Positions 1 to 7,554 of a DNA stretch of 64,000 nucleotides are shown here, piece by piece; the first letter of the stretch is position 1, and each line of letters begins with the position of its first letter. The stretch lies in the NCBI RefSeq assembly GCF_004361915.1, contig NZ_SNWP01000010.1, positions 1,204,050-1,268,049 on the forward strand, written 5' to 3'. Source of the stretch: Sediminibacterium goheungense. GTDB lineage: Bacteria > Bacteroidota > Bacteroidia > Chitinophagales > Chitinophagaceae. The notes under the pieces are model-generated. The model did not search any database, was not told the DNA's origin, and saw only the letters and a program-made list of their open reading frames with translations. A program made the translations under genes and the position numbers.

Positions 1-945
1 GATGATATGAAGGCACAAAGTTTTACGGATGCCGTTGGCATCCTCAGTAGTAGCCGTTTCAAAGCATCCATTCAAAGCAGCAGTGCGCAATTCCCATTCT
101 ATACAGATATTGCTTTTGAAAGCGTACCAGATAGTTTTCTGGATGTGAACACACAGGAATGGAGCTGGGATGAATCGAGCAGTTTTGTACCCATCATTGT
201 ACCGGGTATGTTTCTCGACATTTATAATTTTCAGTTTTCATTATCACAGGGGTTGCCGCAGCTAACCAGAGAAGTGGTGAAGATGATTTTTTTTCAGGTA
301 AATCTGTATGATCAAAATGGTACGCCACATACCATGCGTGGAAGGGTGGTAGGTTTCAGTGACAGAATATCATCACTGCTGGTACCACAGTCCTTTATGG
401 ATTGGGCAAACAACAGATATGGCAGTGCAGGTAGCAGTGCTCCATCAAGAATCATTATCCGGACAAAAGATGCAGGTGATCCTGGTTTGGCCACTTATCT
501 GAAAGAAAAAAAACTGAGTACCGATCAGGATAAAACAAGGTTCAGCAGATACAGACAGGTTGTGGATCTGGTCGTAAAAATTTCCGGTGTCACCGGGTTG
601 CTCATGCTGGTTTTTGCCATACTTATTTTTACGCTTTTCATTCAACTAACGATCAGTTCCTGTAAGGATGAAATAAAACTGTTACTGACACTGGGTGCTT
701 CTCCTAAACAATTGCTGTTTTTTTTAATGCGCCAGTTCTTCCCTTCGAATCTATTGATCATATTTTTCTCTGTTGCAACCGTTTGCACTCTACAATACCT
801 GGCCCATTTGTTTTTACAGGATCAGGAAGTATATATTCCGGTCTATATTTCGTTACCAACCTTACTTACTGCCTTCGTGGTTCTGCTGTTTATATGGACC
901 GTGAATTTTATTAACATGAGAAAATATATTAAAATAAATTACTAA
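1..945 (+). CDS. ABC transporter permease, FtsX-like (5' partial)
   Basis: This is the C-terminal part of an FtsX/MacB-type ABC permease. The frame is open to the left edge (two codons precede the first Met), so the true start lies outside the window. About 185 residues of extracytoplasmic domain are followed by three hydrophobic segments at roughly residues 190-217, 240-270 and 280-303, the usual end of the FtsX family. The linker between the first two carries the ITISSCKDEIKLLLTLGAS stretch, which fits the coupling-helix region of such permeases (family knowledge). The substrate cannot be told from this fragment; lipoprotein or peptide export and FtsX-like signalling are both possible. The ATPase partner is not visible. 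A perfect 16-bp hairpin follows 46 bases after the stop. Confidence 0.75.
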   Translation, partial: DDMKAQSFTDAVGILSSSRFKASIQSSSAQFPFYTDIAFESVPDSFLDVNTQEWSWDESSSFVPIIVPGMFLDIYNFQFSLSQGLPQLTREVVKMIFFQVNLYDQNGTPHTMRGRVVGFSDRISSLLVPQSFMDWANNRYGSAGSSAPSRIIIRTKDAGDPGLATYLKEKKLSTDQDKTRFSRYRQVVDLVVKISGVTGLLMLVFAILIFTLFIQLTISSCKDEIKLLLTLGASPKQLLFFLMRQFFPSNLLIIFFSVATVCTLQYLAHLFLQDQEVYIPVYISLPTLLTAFVVLLFIWTVNFINMRKYIKINY

Positions 946-990
946 ATGATATATTAATCAGTTATTTACAAATTATATTTAAAATTATTC

Positions 991-1026
991 GGTTTTTTCA
1001 CTGAATATAAATTCAGTGAAAAAACC
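991..1026. terminator. perfect 16-bp hairpin after the permease gene
   Basis: Arms 991-1006 and 1011-1026 are exact reverse complements around a 4-base loop (ATAA). The outer part of the stem is T6 paired with A6, so it could act on either strand. The plus strand lacks a long U-tract after the stem, so termination is likely but not canonical. Confidence 0.65.
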
Positions 1027-1176
1027 CTTTCGAATTCAGTGATTAAATAGTGTGTGGACAAGAAAAAAAGCCGACCTTTGTATTCGATGGAAACTAAACC
1101 CTGTAAGCTTTCATCGACACTTGTAATACCCATTCAAACAAACCTTGGTCAAAAAAACCTATTAAAAACAGATTAG

Positions 1177-1659
1177 ATGAAAAAGTTTCAAATCTTAGGC
1201 ACAGTGTTAGTACTGTCAGTTGTTACCATCCTTCTGGTAGCCTGCCAGAAAGAACAGGATGGTGTTACCAATGATTCAAGCTCACAAAACGAAACGTCAA
1301 TTGTAGCGATCGAAGCTGACGCGTCAAGTATTACCGGTATGATTTCTGAAGATGCAGCTGCTTCTATGGCTGCAGAATATGCAAAAGCATACAGCAATTC
1401 CAGAAATTCCAAATACACACAATCAGTTACTTTTGATATCAAAGACCTGCAAACCTTTTTAGCAGTGCTTAAACGCAAAGGTGGTAAGAGCGTAACAGTA
1501 AACTTTGGTGTTTACAATGAAAGAACAGCGCATAATCCTTCACAGGTTGGTAGATTAACTGTATTCTTTACAGGTTCATCTTCAGCTAAAGGATCTGTAC
1601 GTTCTAACGACTTCAGTGGTGTGAGAGAGTTCCTGAATGAAGGTAATTTGTTACCATAA
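1177..1659 (+). CDS. small lipoprotein of unknown function
   Basis: A 160-residue protein with a type II signal peptide: Met-Lys-Lys, a hydrophobic run, then the lipobox LVAC near residue 23, so it is probably lipid-anchored. The mature part starts with a Ser/Asn/Glu-rich linker, then an Ala-rich helix around residues 60-72, then a compact domain with a KDLQTFLAVLKRKGGKSVTVNFGVYNE stretch split by turns. I do not recognise the family. A good hairpin terminator follows at once, and about 230 bases of non-coding DNA precede it, so it is probably monocistronic. The next genes encode a membrane signalling unit, but nothing links the two. Confidence 0.75.
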   Translation: MKKFQILGTVLVLSVVTILLVACQKEQDGVTNDSSSQNETSIVAIEADASSITGMISEDAAASMAAEYAKAYSNSRNSKYTQSVTFDIKDLQTFLAVLKRKGGKSVTVNFGVYNERTAHNPSQVGRLTVFFTGSSSAKGSVRSNDFSGVREFLNEGNLLP

Positions 1660-1705
1660 ATCATTGATAAGATTTCAATAGTTTAATCTTTTATAACTTA
1701 TCTTG

Positions 1706-1740
1706 AAAAGGCTCTATCGTTTTAGATATAGCCTTTTTTT
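1706..1740 (+). terminator. Rho-independent terminator of the lipoprotein gene
   Basis: The arms AAAGGCTCTATC and GATATAGCCTTT pair with one mismatch around a 6-base loop, and a run of seven or more T follows on the plus strand. Confidence 0.85.
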
Positions 1741-1760
1741 ATTTCTAAACTTCCCTGGCC

Positions 1761-2420
1761 ATGGTGTTGAATTTGAATAATTACGTTGAGTTGATTGCAC
1801 TACTTATAGCGCTAATTTTTTACAAGGATCTGGCACGTCACAATTTCTTTATTTATTTCATTCCATTTTTAGCTGTTACATCTATTATTGAGATCTATGC
1901 GATTGGCAAAGAGCGCCCTTTCAAAAATGTGATGTACAACTATTTCCAACTATTTCAATATGTGTTTTATACAGCTCTTTTTTATAAAAACTTACATTTC
2001 CCAAAATCAAAAAAGATAGTTTTATACTCTTTCCCGTTGTTCCTCATTTTTTTTCTTACCAATATCTTTTTTGTTTATGGCCCCTATGAATACAATAACT
2101 ATACCTCAATTCTGGGTTCCTTTTTTATAGTTATTTTTATTTGCATGCATTTTTATGAAGCAATCATTCCTCAAACATCTCAAGTGAAGCTTTTCGCCAG
2201 TCCATTTTTTTGGGTAGCAGTTGGTCTTCTTTTCTTTAAATTGGGGTCTGTGATCATGTTTGCGATGTTTAAATTTTTATCGAGCATCGATTTACAAAAT
2301 AAAGGAGTCGTTATTTTTCAAACCATTATTAAGAGCTTAAACGTAATTTTATACGGGTCATTAAGCGTAGCATTTATTTTATGCAGAAACAACAAGAAGA
2401 CATCCTCATCACCATCGTAA
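1761..2420 (+). CDS. multi-pass membrane protein linked to a two-component system
   Basis: A 219-residue protein made almost wholly of hydrophobic segments, about seven predicted by eye (near residues 8-25, 28-48, 62-78, 88-110, 117-135, 147-170 and 183-208). It has no signal peptide and no catalytic motif that I can name. Its last 40 bases overlap the start of the histidine kinase gene, and a response regulator gene follows 11 bases after the kinase. It is therefore probably the membrane input subunit of that system, a gene order I believe is common in Chitinophagaceae. The ligand is unknown. The ATG at 1761 follows a terminator closely, which favours this start. Confidence 0.75.
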   Translation: MVLNLNNYVELIALLIALIFYKDLARHNFFIYFIPFLAVTSIIEIYAIGKERPFKNVMYNYFQLFQYVFYTALFYKNLHFPKSKKIVLYSFPLFLIFFLTNIFFVYGPYEYNNYTSILGSFFIVIFICMHFYEAIIPQTSQVKLFASPFFWVAVGLLFFKLGSVIMFAMFKFLSSIDLQNKGVVIFQTIIKSLNVILYGSLSVAFILCRNNKKTSSSPS

Positions 2421-3160
2421 TTGCTTCGATATTTCTTGTATTGATCGGTTTTTTCTTGCTGATGATTGTATTTCTTTTTCTAAGGCGTCAAAGAAAATTT
2501 CAGCAAGAGCGTGATGAAATGAAAAACAGGTTTGAACAAACCATTCTGAAATCACAATTGGAGATTCAGGAGCAAACCTTTAGCCATATCAGCCGTGAAA
2601 TTCATGATAATATTGGACAGGTATTAAGTTTAGTAAGGCTGAACATGAGCACGTTTACCGATATTACTGAGCATGAAAAACTGGAACATACGGATGAGCT
2701 GCTGGGTAAAGCCATCAAAGACCTACGCGACCTTAGCCACAGTTTACAAACCAACCGCATCCAGGATATTGGTATTGTAGAGTCCATCAGACAATTATTA
2801 AATAACCTCCAGAAAAGCGGCCGCTATAAAACAGACCTGAAAATTGTTGAGAACTTCACCGGGATCGACAAGAATACGGACCTGATTATGTTCAGGATGG
2901 TACAGGAAATCATCAACAATATCATGAAACATGCCAAAGCCGACCATATTTCAGTGGATATTGATGGCAATGAAAATGAGGTTAAACTCACTATTGCCGA
3001 TAATGGGGTGGGATTTGATATGGAAAAGTTTAAAACAGCCGGCCCCGGTATCGGTTTACAGAATATCTTTAACCGGGCAAAAATGATAAATGCCACTGTT
3101 GATATAAAAAGTGAGCCCGGAAACGGAACAGCTATTATATTGCAGGCAAAATCCAAATAA
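2381..3160 (+). CDS. NarL-type sensor histidine kinase (HisKA_3)
   Basis: A 259-residue kinase. One membrane segment (about residues 8-35) is followed by a basic coiled stretch, then the HisKA_3 dimerisation box REIHDNIGQ with the phosphoacceptor His near residue 75. A HATPase_c domain follows, with its N box around VQEIINNIMKHA and its G1/G2 boxes DNGVGFD and GPGIGLQNI. There is no sensory domain of its own, so sensing probably comes from the seven-helix protein encoded by the overlapping upstream gene. HisKA_3 kinases typically phosphorylate LuxR-type regulators, and one is encoded 11 bases downstream. The 40-base overlap with the upstream gene suggests translational coupling. Confidence 0.93.
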   Translation: MQKQQEDILITIVIASIFLVLIGFFLLMIVFLFLRRQRKFQQERDEMKNRFEQTILKSQLEIQEQTFSHISREIHDNIGQVLSLVRLNMSTFTDITEHEKLEHTDELLGKAIKDLRDLSHSLQTNRIQDIGIVESIRQLLNNLQKSGRYKTDLKIVENFTGIDKNTDLIMFRMVQEIINNIMKHAKADHISVDIDGNENEVKLTIADNGVGFDMEKFKTAGPGIGLQNIFNRAKMINATVDIKSEPGNGTAIILQAKSK

Positions 3161-3171
3161 TTCCAATTTGT

Positions 3172-3822
3172 ATGACTTTTGTAGCATTAGTGGACGACCA
3201 TGAATTACTACGCAGCGGGCTTGCTTCGATGATCAATTCATTCGATGGCTTTAAGGTAATTATGGAGGCCGGTAACGGTAAGGAGTTCATTGAGGCACTC
3301 AAGTCTAATAAAGCACCCGCTATCGTTCTGCTGGATATCAATATGCCCATGATGGATGGCTTTGAAACCGCAGAATGGATCAAAGCAAACCTGCCCGAAA
3401 CACGCGTACTGGTACTCAGTATGCTGGAAAACGATATCGCCATCATCCGTATGCTTAAAAATGGCGCCCGCGGCTACCTACTCAAAGACAGCAAGCCAAA
3501 AGTTTTTAAACAGGCATTGGAAAATATCCGTGATACAGGCTATTTTATCAATGAATTGGTGAGCGATAAGCTCATGCACTATATCAGTAATGAAGACTCA
3601 TTTCTGGGTGATGGCTCTCCACTCAGCAGCCTCACAGAAAACGAAACCATCTTCCTGCAATGGATATGCAGCGATAAAACCTATAAGGAAATTGCAGAAG
3701 AAATGCATATCAGTCCACGTACCGTTGATACCTACCGCGACAACCTGTTTAAAAAGCTGGATATCAAAACACGTGTCGGGCTGGCTATTTTCGCTATTAA
3801 ACACGGCATCGTAAGCATTTAA
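3172..3822 (+). CDS. LuxR-family two-component response regulator
   Basis: A 216-residue regulator. The N-terminal receiver domain has the acidic pair DDH, the phosphoacceptor Asp in LLDINMP near residue 55, the Thr/Ser position in VLVLSML and the Lys in LLKDSK. The C-terminal LuxR helix-turn-helix runs from about residue 150, with the motif YKEIAEEMHISPRTVDTYRD. It is the evident partner of the HisKA_3 kinase just upstream. The target genes cannot be told from the window. A convergent small gene follows on the other strand. Confidence 0.95.
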   Translation: MTFVALVDDHELLRSGLASMINSFDGFKVIMEAGNGKEFIEALKSNKAPAIVLLDINMPMMDGFETAEWIKANLPETRVLVLSMLENDIAIIRMLKNGARGYLLKDSKPKVFKQALENIRDTGYFINELVSDKLMHYISNEDSFLGDGSPLSSLTENETIFLQWICSDKTYKEIAEEMHISPRTVDTYRDNLFKKLDIKTRVGLAIFAIKHGIVSI

Positions 3823-3883
3823 CAAAGCCAATACTACCAATACCTATATTTCCTGCACATACAGCAAGCTGCTGCCCACTGCT

Positions 3884-4132
3884 TCATTTTTCTATAAACC
3901 CGATAAAGAAATTTCCCTCGTCTTCATAGAAATAAGTGTGCTTGAATTTATTATAAGTAATGGGTGCCCCCATCTTTCGCATCATTGCCAGATAAGTAAA
4001 TAGGGTTGTGAGCGAACAATCAACCTTAATAGCCATTTCAGCCGGTTTACCCGTACACTTCCGAACAATGAGTTCATCTATTTTTTTGAAGGTTTCAATG
4101 GCAAGACGGGTTTTATTTTTCTTGTTTTTCAT
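3884..4132 (-). CDS. small winged-helix-like protein
   Basis: An 82-residue basic protein starting at the ATG at 4132; an upstream extension would need a TTG start and adds unusual residues. The middle part (KPAEMAIKVDCSLTTLFTYLAMMRKMGAPI) reads like a helix-turn-helix, followed by a beta-wing-like ITYNKFKHTYFYEDEG. Similar short HTH proteins are scattered in Bacteroidetes genomes (general recollection). DNA binding is likely but unproven. It is isolated: convergent with the response regulator on one side and next to a long non-coding stretch on the other. Confidence 0.65.
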   Translation of the reverse strand: MKNKKNKTRLAIETFKKIDELIVRKCTGKPAEMAIKVDCSLTTLFTYLAMMRKMGAPITYNKFKHTYFYEDEGNFFIGFIEK

Positions 4133-4575
4133 GGGTTTTATTTTAACCCCAAAATAGAATGCTTTGCCTTTCAAAAAAGCCGTAGAAACACCTGATTTTT
4201 ATGCAAAAACTTCCTGCGAAAACTACCTGATGGAATAGAGAAACAGAAGAACAGAGAAAATACTGAATATGGTTGACCGGTAATGGACTGCTACGAGCTG
4301 TGCGCCAAGAGCTATGCATTATAGTAAGCTGAATGGGTAAGATCAAATAGCCTAAGTAAACAGGTAAAGCATTGGGTTGATCTGATGCAGTACCAAAACC
4401 CATTCGAAAATCCTGGCCCTTTATTATATGAATAACAGAAAGTCTAGTATGAAAACCCATTCAGGCTTGCAGGTCGTGGCCCACAGCTCACAGCTTATTT
4501 TCCTCAGACAGTTATAATACTGAATATCGGATTTCTAAATCGATCTTCTACATTCGATATTTATTACCTTTAAGT
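4133..4575. other. non-coding stretch upstream of porZ
   Basis: About 440 bases without a convincing gene. A minus-strand open frame covers part of it (4143-4460), but its composition (Cys, His and Ser-rich, no domain) looks like chance. The last 60 bases before the porZ ATG are AT-rich and must hold its promoter, but I see no clear TAnnTTTG box. Confidence 0.55.
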
Positions 4576-6900
4576 ATGTTTCGCCACAAAGCAAGTTTAT
4601 CGGTATTGCATAGGGTATTACTGTGGCTGTCATGCTTTTGTTATGCATCAATTTCTGTGGCACAGATACCGCCTGTTGGTCAGTGGCGCGAACACCTCAA
4701 TTATCAGCAAACTATACAAGTAGTAAAAGGCGACCGTATTTATTGTGCTACTTCACAGGCTTTATTTGCTATTAATGAAAAAAATGAAGCGGAACGGTTT
4801 TCCAAAGTAACCGGACTCAATGATATCGGCATCAGTACCATTGGCTGGGACAATGTAAGTGAGCAACTACTGATTGCGTACAATAACAGCAACCTCGATC
4901 TCATTAAAGGAAATACAGTTAAGAATATCGGCGATATTAAAAGAAGCAGTATCAGCGGCGATAAATCGATACTGCATATTTATTACAACAATACACTCGC
5001 CTACCTGTCATCGGGTTTGGGCATTATTGTAGTAGACCTTAACCGACTTGAAATAAAAGATACCTGGATCATTGGTAACAATGGCGCACAGGTAAAAACA
5101 TATGCCACCCTTTTATTCAACAACCAGTGGTACGCTGCAACAGAACAGGGCCTCAAATATGCCCCTGCTTCTTCCGGCAACTTAGCCGATTACCGCAACT
5201 GGCTTACAGCAAGCGGTTCAGCCAATTTACCTGCAGGTGGTTACCGGCATGTACTGGCATTGAATAATACCATAGTCGTGCAAAAAAATGATTCGCTGCT
5301 GGTGAATACCAGTAGTAGCTGGCAATTACTCTATCATGATCCCGCATGGCCCATTGTGGGCCTTAGTTCAGGTAATAACCGATTACTGGTATGCCAGCGT
5401 ACCAGCTCGGGTGCCTCCCGGGTAATTGTATTGAACAGCAATGGACAAATTGAAAGAACCATCGCACAAAGTGGCGTTATTTCTTTCCCGCGTTCAGCAC
5501 TCATCGACAATACCAATATCTGGGTTGCTGATTTTTTTGGTGGACTTTCGCGCTTTGGTAGTACTACAGATCGTTTTATTCCGAATGGTCCTCCCGGCCC
5601 GGCCATCGGTGAACTGCTCTCTACCGGAACGGCTGTATATGCAGCCGCCGGAAGTGTGAATGATGCATGGAACTATCTTTTCAACAGAAATGGGGTATTT
5701 CAGTTGAAAGAAGATAGCTGGTCTTTTCGGGGTTATTTCAATACCCCTGTTCTCGATTCTGTTTTAGATTTTATTACACTGGCTGAGGACCCGCGCGATA
5801 AAAGTATCTGGGCCGGTAGTTATGGTGGCGGACTGGTTAGGTTTAAAGAATCTTCCGTCAGTATATTTAAACAGTATAACAGCACCTTACGTGCGGCTAT
5901 CGGTGATCCGGGCAGTATAAGGGTTAGCGGTCTTGTTTTCGACAGCCGACAGCGTTTATGGGTCAGTAACTATGGAGCCCCGCAAAATATACAGGTAAGA
6001 AATCCGGACAGTACCTGGCATTCTTTTTCGATTCCTTTTTCGCATACAGAGAATGCAGTAGCACAAATCGTAGTGGATGATCTTGATCAGTTATGGATCA
6101 TGAGCCCTAAAGGCAATGGCGTATTCTGTTATAACCCGGGTAATAATATTGATAACACCAACGACGACCGCTGGAAATATTTCAGACAGGGAACCGGTAA
6201 TGGCAATCTTCCATCGAATAATATTTTCTCACTGCTGAAGGATAAGAATGGTTTTATATGGATAGGCACCGATAAAGGTATCGGCATCATTCGCTGCCCT
6301 GAAACCGTTTTTGGTACAAGTAGTTGCGAAGCCATTCAACCCATTATTCAGCAAAACCAGCTCGCAGGTCTTTTATTCGCAAATGAAGTAGTGCAATGTA
6401 TGGCAGTAGATGGCGCCAACAGAAAATGGATCGGCACCCGTAATGGTGTATGGCTGATTAGTGCGAATGCCGATAAAATCATTTACCGGTTTACTGCCGA
6501 AAACAGTCCGCTGCTAAGCAATGATGTACGCAAAATCAGTATCGATCCTGTCAGCGGTGAGGTATTCATGGCAACCTTTAATGGCATATGCAGCTTTCGG
6601 AGTACAGCTACCGAGGGTGGACAAAGCAATCAAAATGTTTTGGTGTTTCCCAATCCGGTACCACCCGGCTATAATGGTACCATTGCCATTCGCGGACTCG
6701 TAAACAATGCGCTTGTAAAGATTACAGAACTCAACGGCAGACTGGTTTATCAAACAAGGGCACTGGGTGGACAGGCTATCTGGGATGGCCGCAATTACCT
6801 GGGTAAAAAAGTGGCTGGAGGTGTTTACCTAGTCATCATTCGCGATGATGAGGGCCAGGAAAAAGTAGCTACAAAGATTGTTTTAGCAGGTGGACGTTAA
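4576..6900 (+). CDS. porZ: PorZ-like type IX secretion protein with two beta-propellers
   Basis: A 774-residue secreted protein. A signal peptide ends near residue 29 (ISVAQ). Next come two blocks of two-component-regulator-type propeller repeats (roughly 30-330 and 390-680), with recurring patterns such as LWVSNYG, IWIGTDKG and KWIGTRNG, and then a C-terminal T9SS sorting domain of about 85 residues starting near VFPNPVPPG and ending in a Lys-Ile-Val beta strand. The opening PPVGQWREHLNYQQ and the SKVTGLNDIGIS motif are those I associate with PorZ. In Porphyromonas, PorZ is part of the attachment complex that brings anionic LPS to the PorU sortase. It is monocistronic here and convergent with the next gene, 9 bases apart. 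Confidence 0.85.
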   Translation: MFRHKASLSVLHRVLLWLSCFCYASISVAQIPPVGQWREHLNYQQTIQVVKGDRIYCATSQALFAINEKNEAERFSKVTGLNDIGISTIGWDNVSEQLLIAYNNSNLDLIKGNTVKNIGDIKRSSISGDKSILHIYYNNTLAYLSSGLGIIVVDLNRLEIKDTWIIGNNGAQVKTYATLLFNNQWYAATEQGLKYAPASSGNLADYRNWLTASGSANLPAGGYRHVLALNNTIVVQKNDSLLVNTSSSWQLLYHDPAWPIVGLSSGNNRLLVCQRTSSGASRVIVLNSNGQIERTIAQSGVISFPRSALIDNTNIWVADFFGGLSRFGSTTDRFIPNGPPGPAIGELLSTGTAVYAAAGSVNDAWNYLFNRNGVFQLKEDSWSFRGYFNTPVLDSVLDFITLAEDPRDKSIWAGSYGGGLVRFKESSVSIFKQYNSTLRAAIGDPGSIRVSGLVFDSRQRLWVSNYGAPQNIQVRNPDSTWHSFSIPFSHTENAVAQIVVDDLDQLWIMSPKGNGVFCYNPGNNIDNTNDDRWKYFRQGTGNGNLPSNNIFSLLKDKNGFIWIGTDKGIGIIRCPETVFGTSSCEAIQPIIQQNQLAGLLFANEVVQCMAVDGANRKWIGTRNGVWLISANADKIIYRFTAENSPLLSNDVRKISIDPVSGEVFMATFNGICSFRSTATEGGQSNQNVLVFPNPVPPGYNGTIAIRGLVNNALVKITELNGRLVYQTRALGGQAIWDGRNYLGKKVAGGVYLVIIRDDEGQEKVATKIVLAGGR

Positions 6901-6909
6901 CGGGAAGAG

Positions 6910-7506
6910 TTATTGTTTTACATAATCATACGTACGCATCACAATAAATTTCTGCCCGCCTTTATCACCGGGGGCTACCCTGTACATGACCTGTCTTGTT
7001 TTTCCGGTGGGTTTTGATACACCCTCATTATCGGTGGCATATAAAGGAAACCTGCGTGTTAGTATGCCTTCCATCAGTAAAAATTCATCATCACCTTTAT
7101 ATCCATCCCGTAGTTTGGGATCATCTGCAATATCCGGGAAAACGATGGGCAATACACTGGTATTGGCTTCTGAGCTGATGCATACAACGGTGCCCTTGTT
7201 AAGAGAATCGCCACTATAGATATACAAAACCAGATCAGGGAAATTATCGCGGTTCACATCATCTACTTCCGCTCTGCGTACGCGCCCTTTGATTTCAAAA
7301 CTGAAATCACGCATACTATTGTCGAACCCAATCGGTGAGATATTGATGGTATTTTTATCTGCACTACGGTTATTGCAAACAACTTTATAGCCCGCTTTAC
7401 CAATTTTCATGGTAGAATCAAACTTCCTGACAGTTTGCTGCGCATGACTTTTCTGCGATAGAAAAGAAACAGCAACAAGCAACATAAGAGCGAAACAAGC
7501 ACGCAT
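6910..7506 (-). CDS. PliI-like periplasmic inhibitor of I-type lysozyme
   Basis: A 198-residue exported protein with a signal peptide ending near residue 22 (KSHAQ). The middle has an FG-GAP-like strand pair (VDDVNRDNFPDLVLYIYSG). It is followed by the block DDPKLRDGYKGDDEF, then ILTRRFPLY and KPTGKTRQVMYR, which I recognise from PliI, the periplasmic inhibitor of invertebrate-type lysozyme described in Aeromonas. The assignment rests on recalled sequence patterns only. The role would be protection of the cell wall from host or predator lysozyme. It is 48 bases upstream of nothing on its own strand except icmF, which lies behind it and may read through into it. Confidence 0.6.
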   Translation of the reverse strand: MRACFALMLLVAVSFLSQKSHAQQTVRKFDSTMKIGKAGYKVVCNNRSADKNTINISPIGFDNSMRDFSFEIKGRVRRAEVDDVNRDNFPDLVLYIYSGDSLNKGTVVCISSEANTSVLPIVFPDIADDPKLRDGYKGDDEFLLMEGILTRRFPLYATDNEGVSKPTGKTRQVMYRVAPGDKGGQKFIVMRTYDYVKQ

Positions 7507-7554
7507 TGATCAGCAATTTTTGAGCATCTAATGTAGTAAATCTTTTCTGAAGCT

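Noticed and set aside
4143-4460. A 105-codon minus-strand open frame
   Set aside because: Cys/His/Ser-rich composition, no domain, no start context and partial overlap with the small winged-helix gene. It looks like chance.
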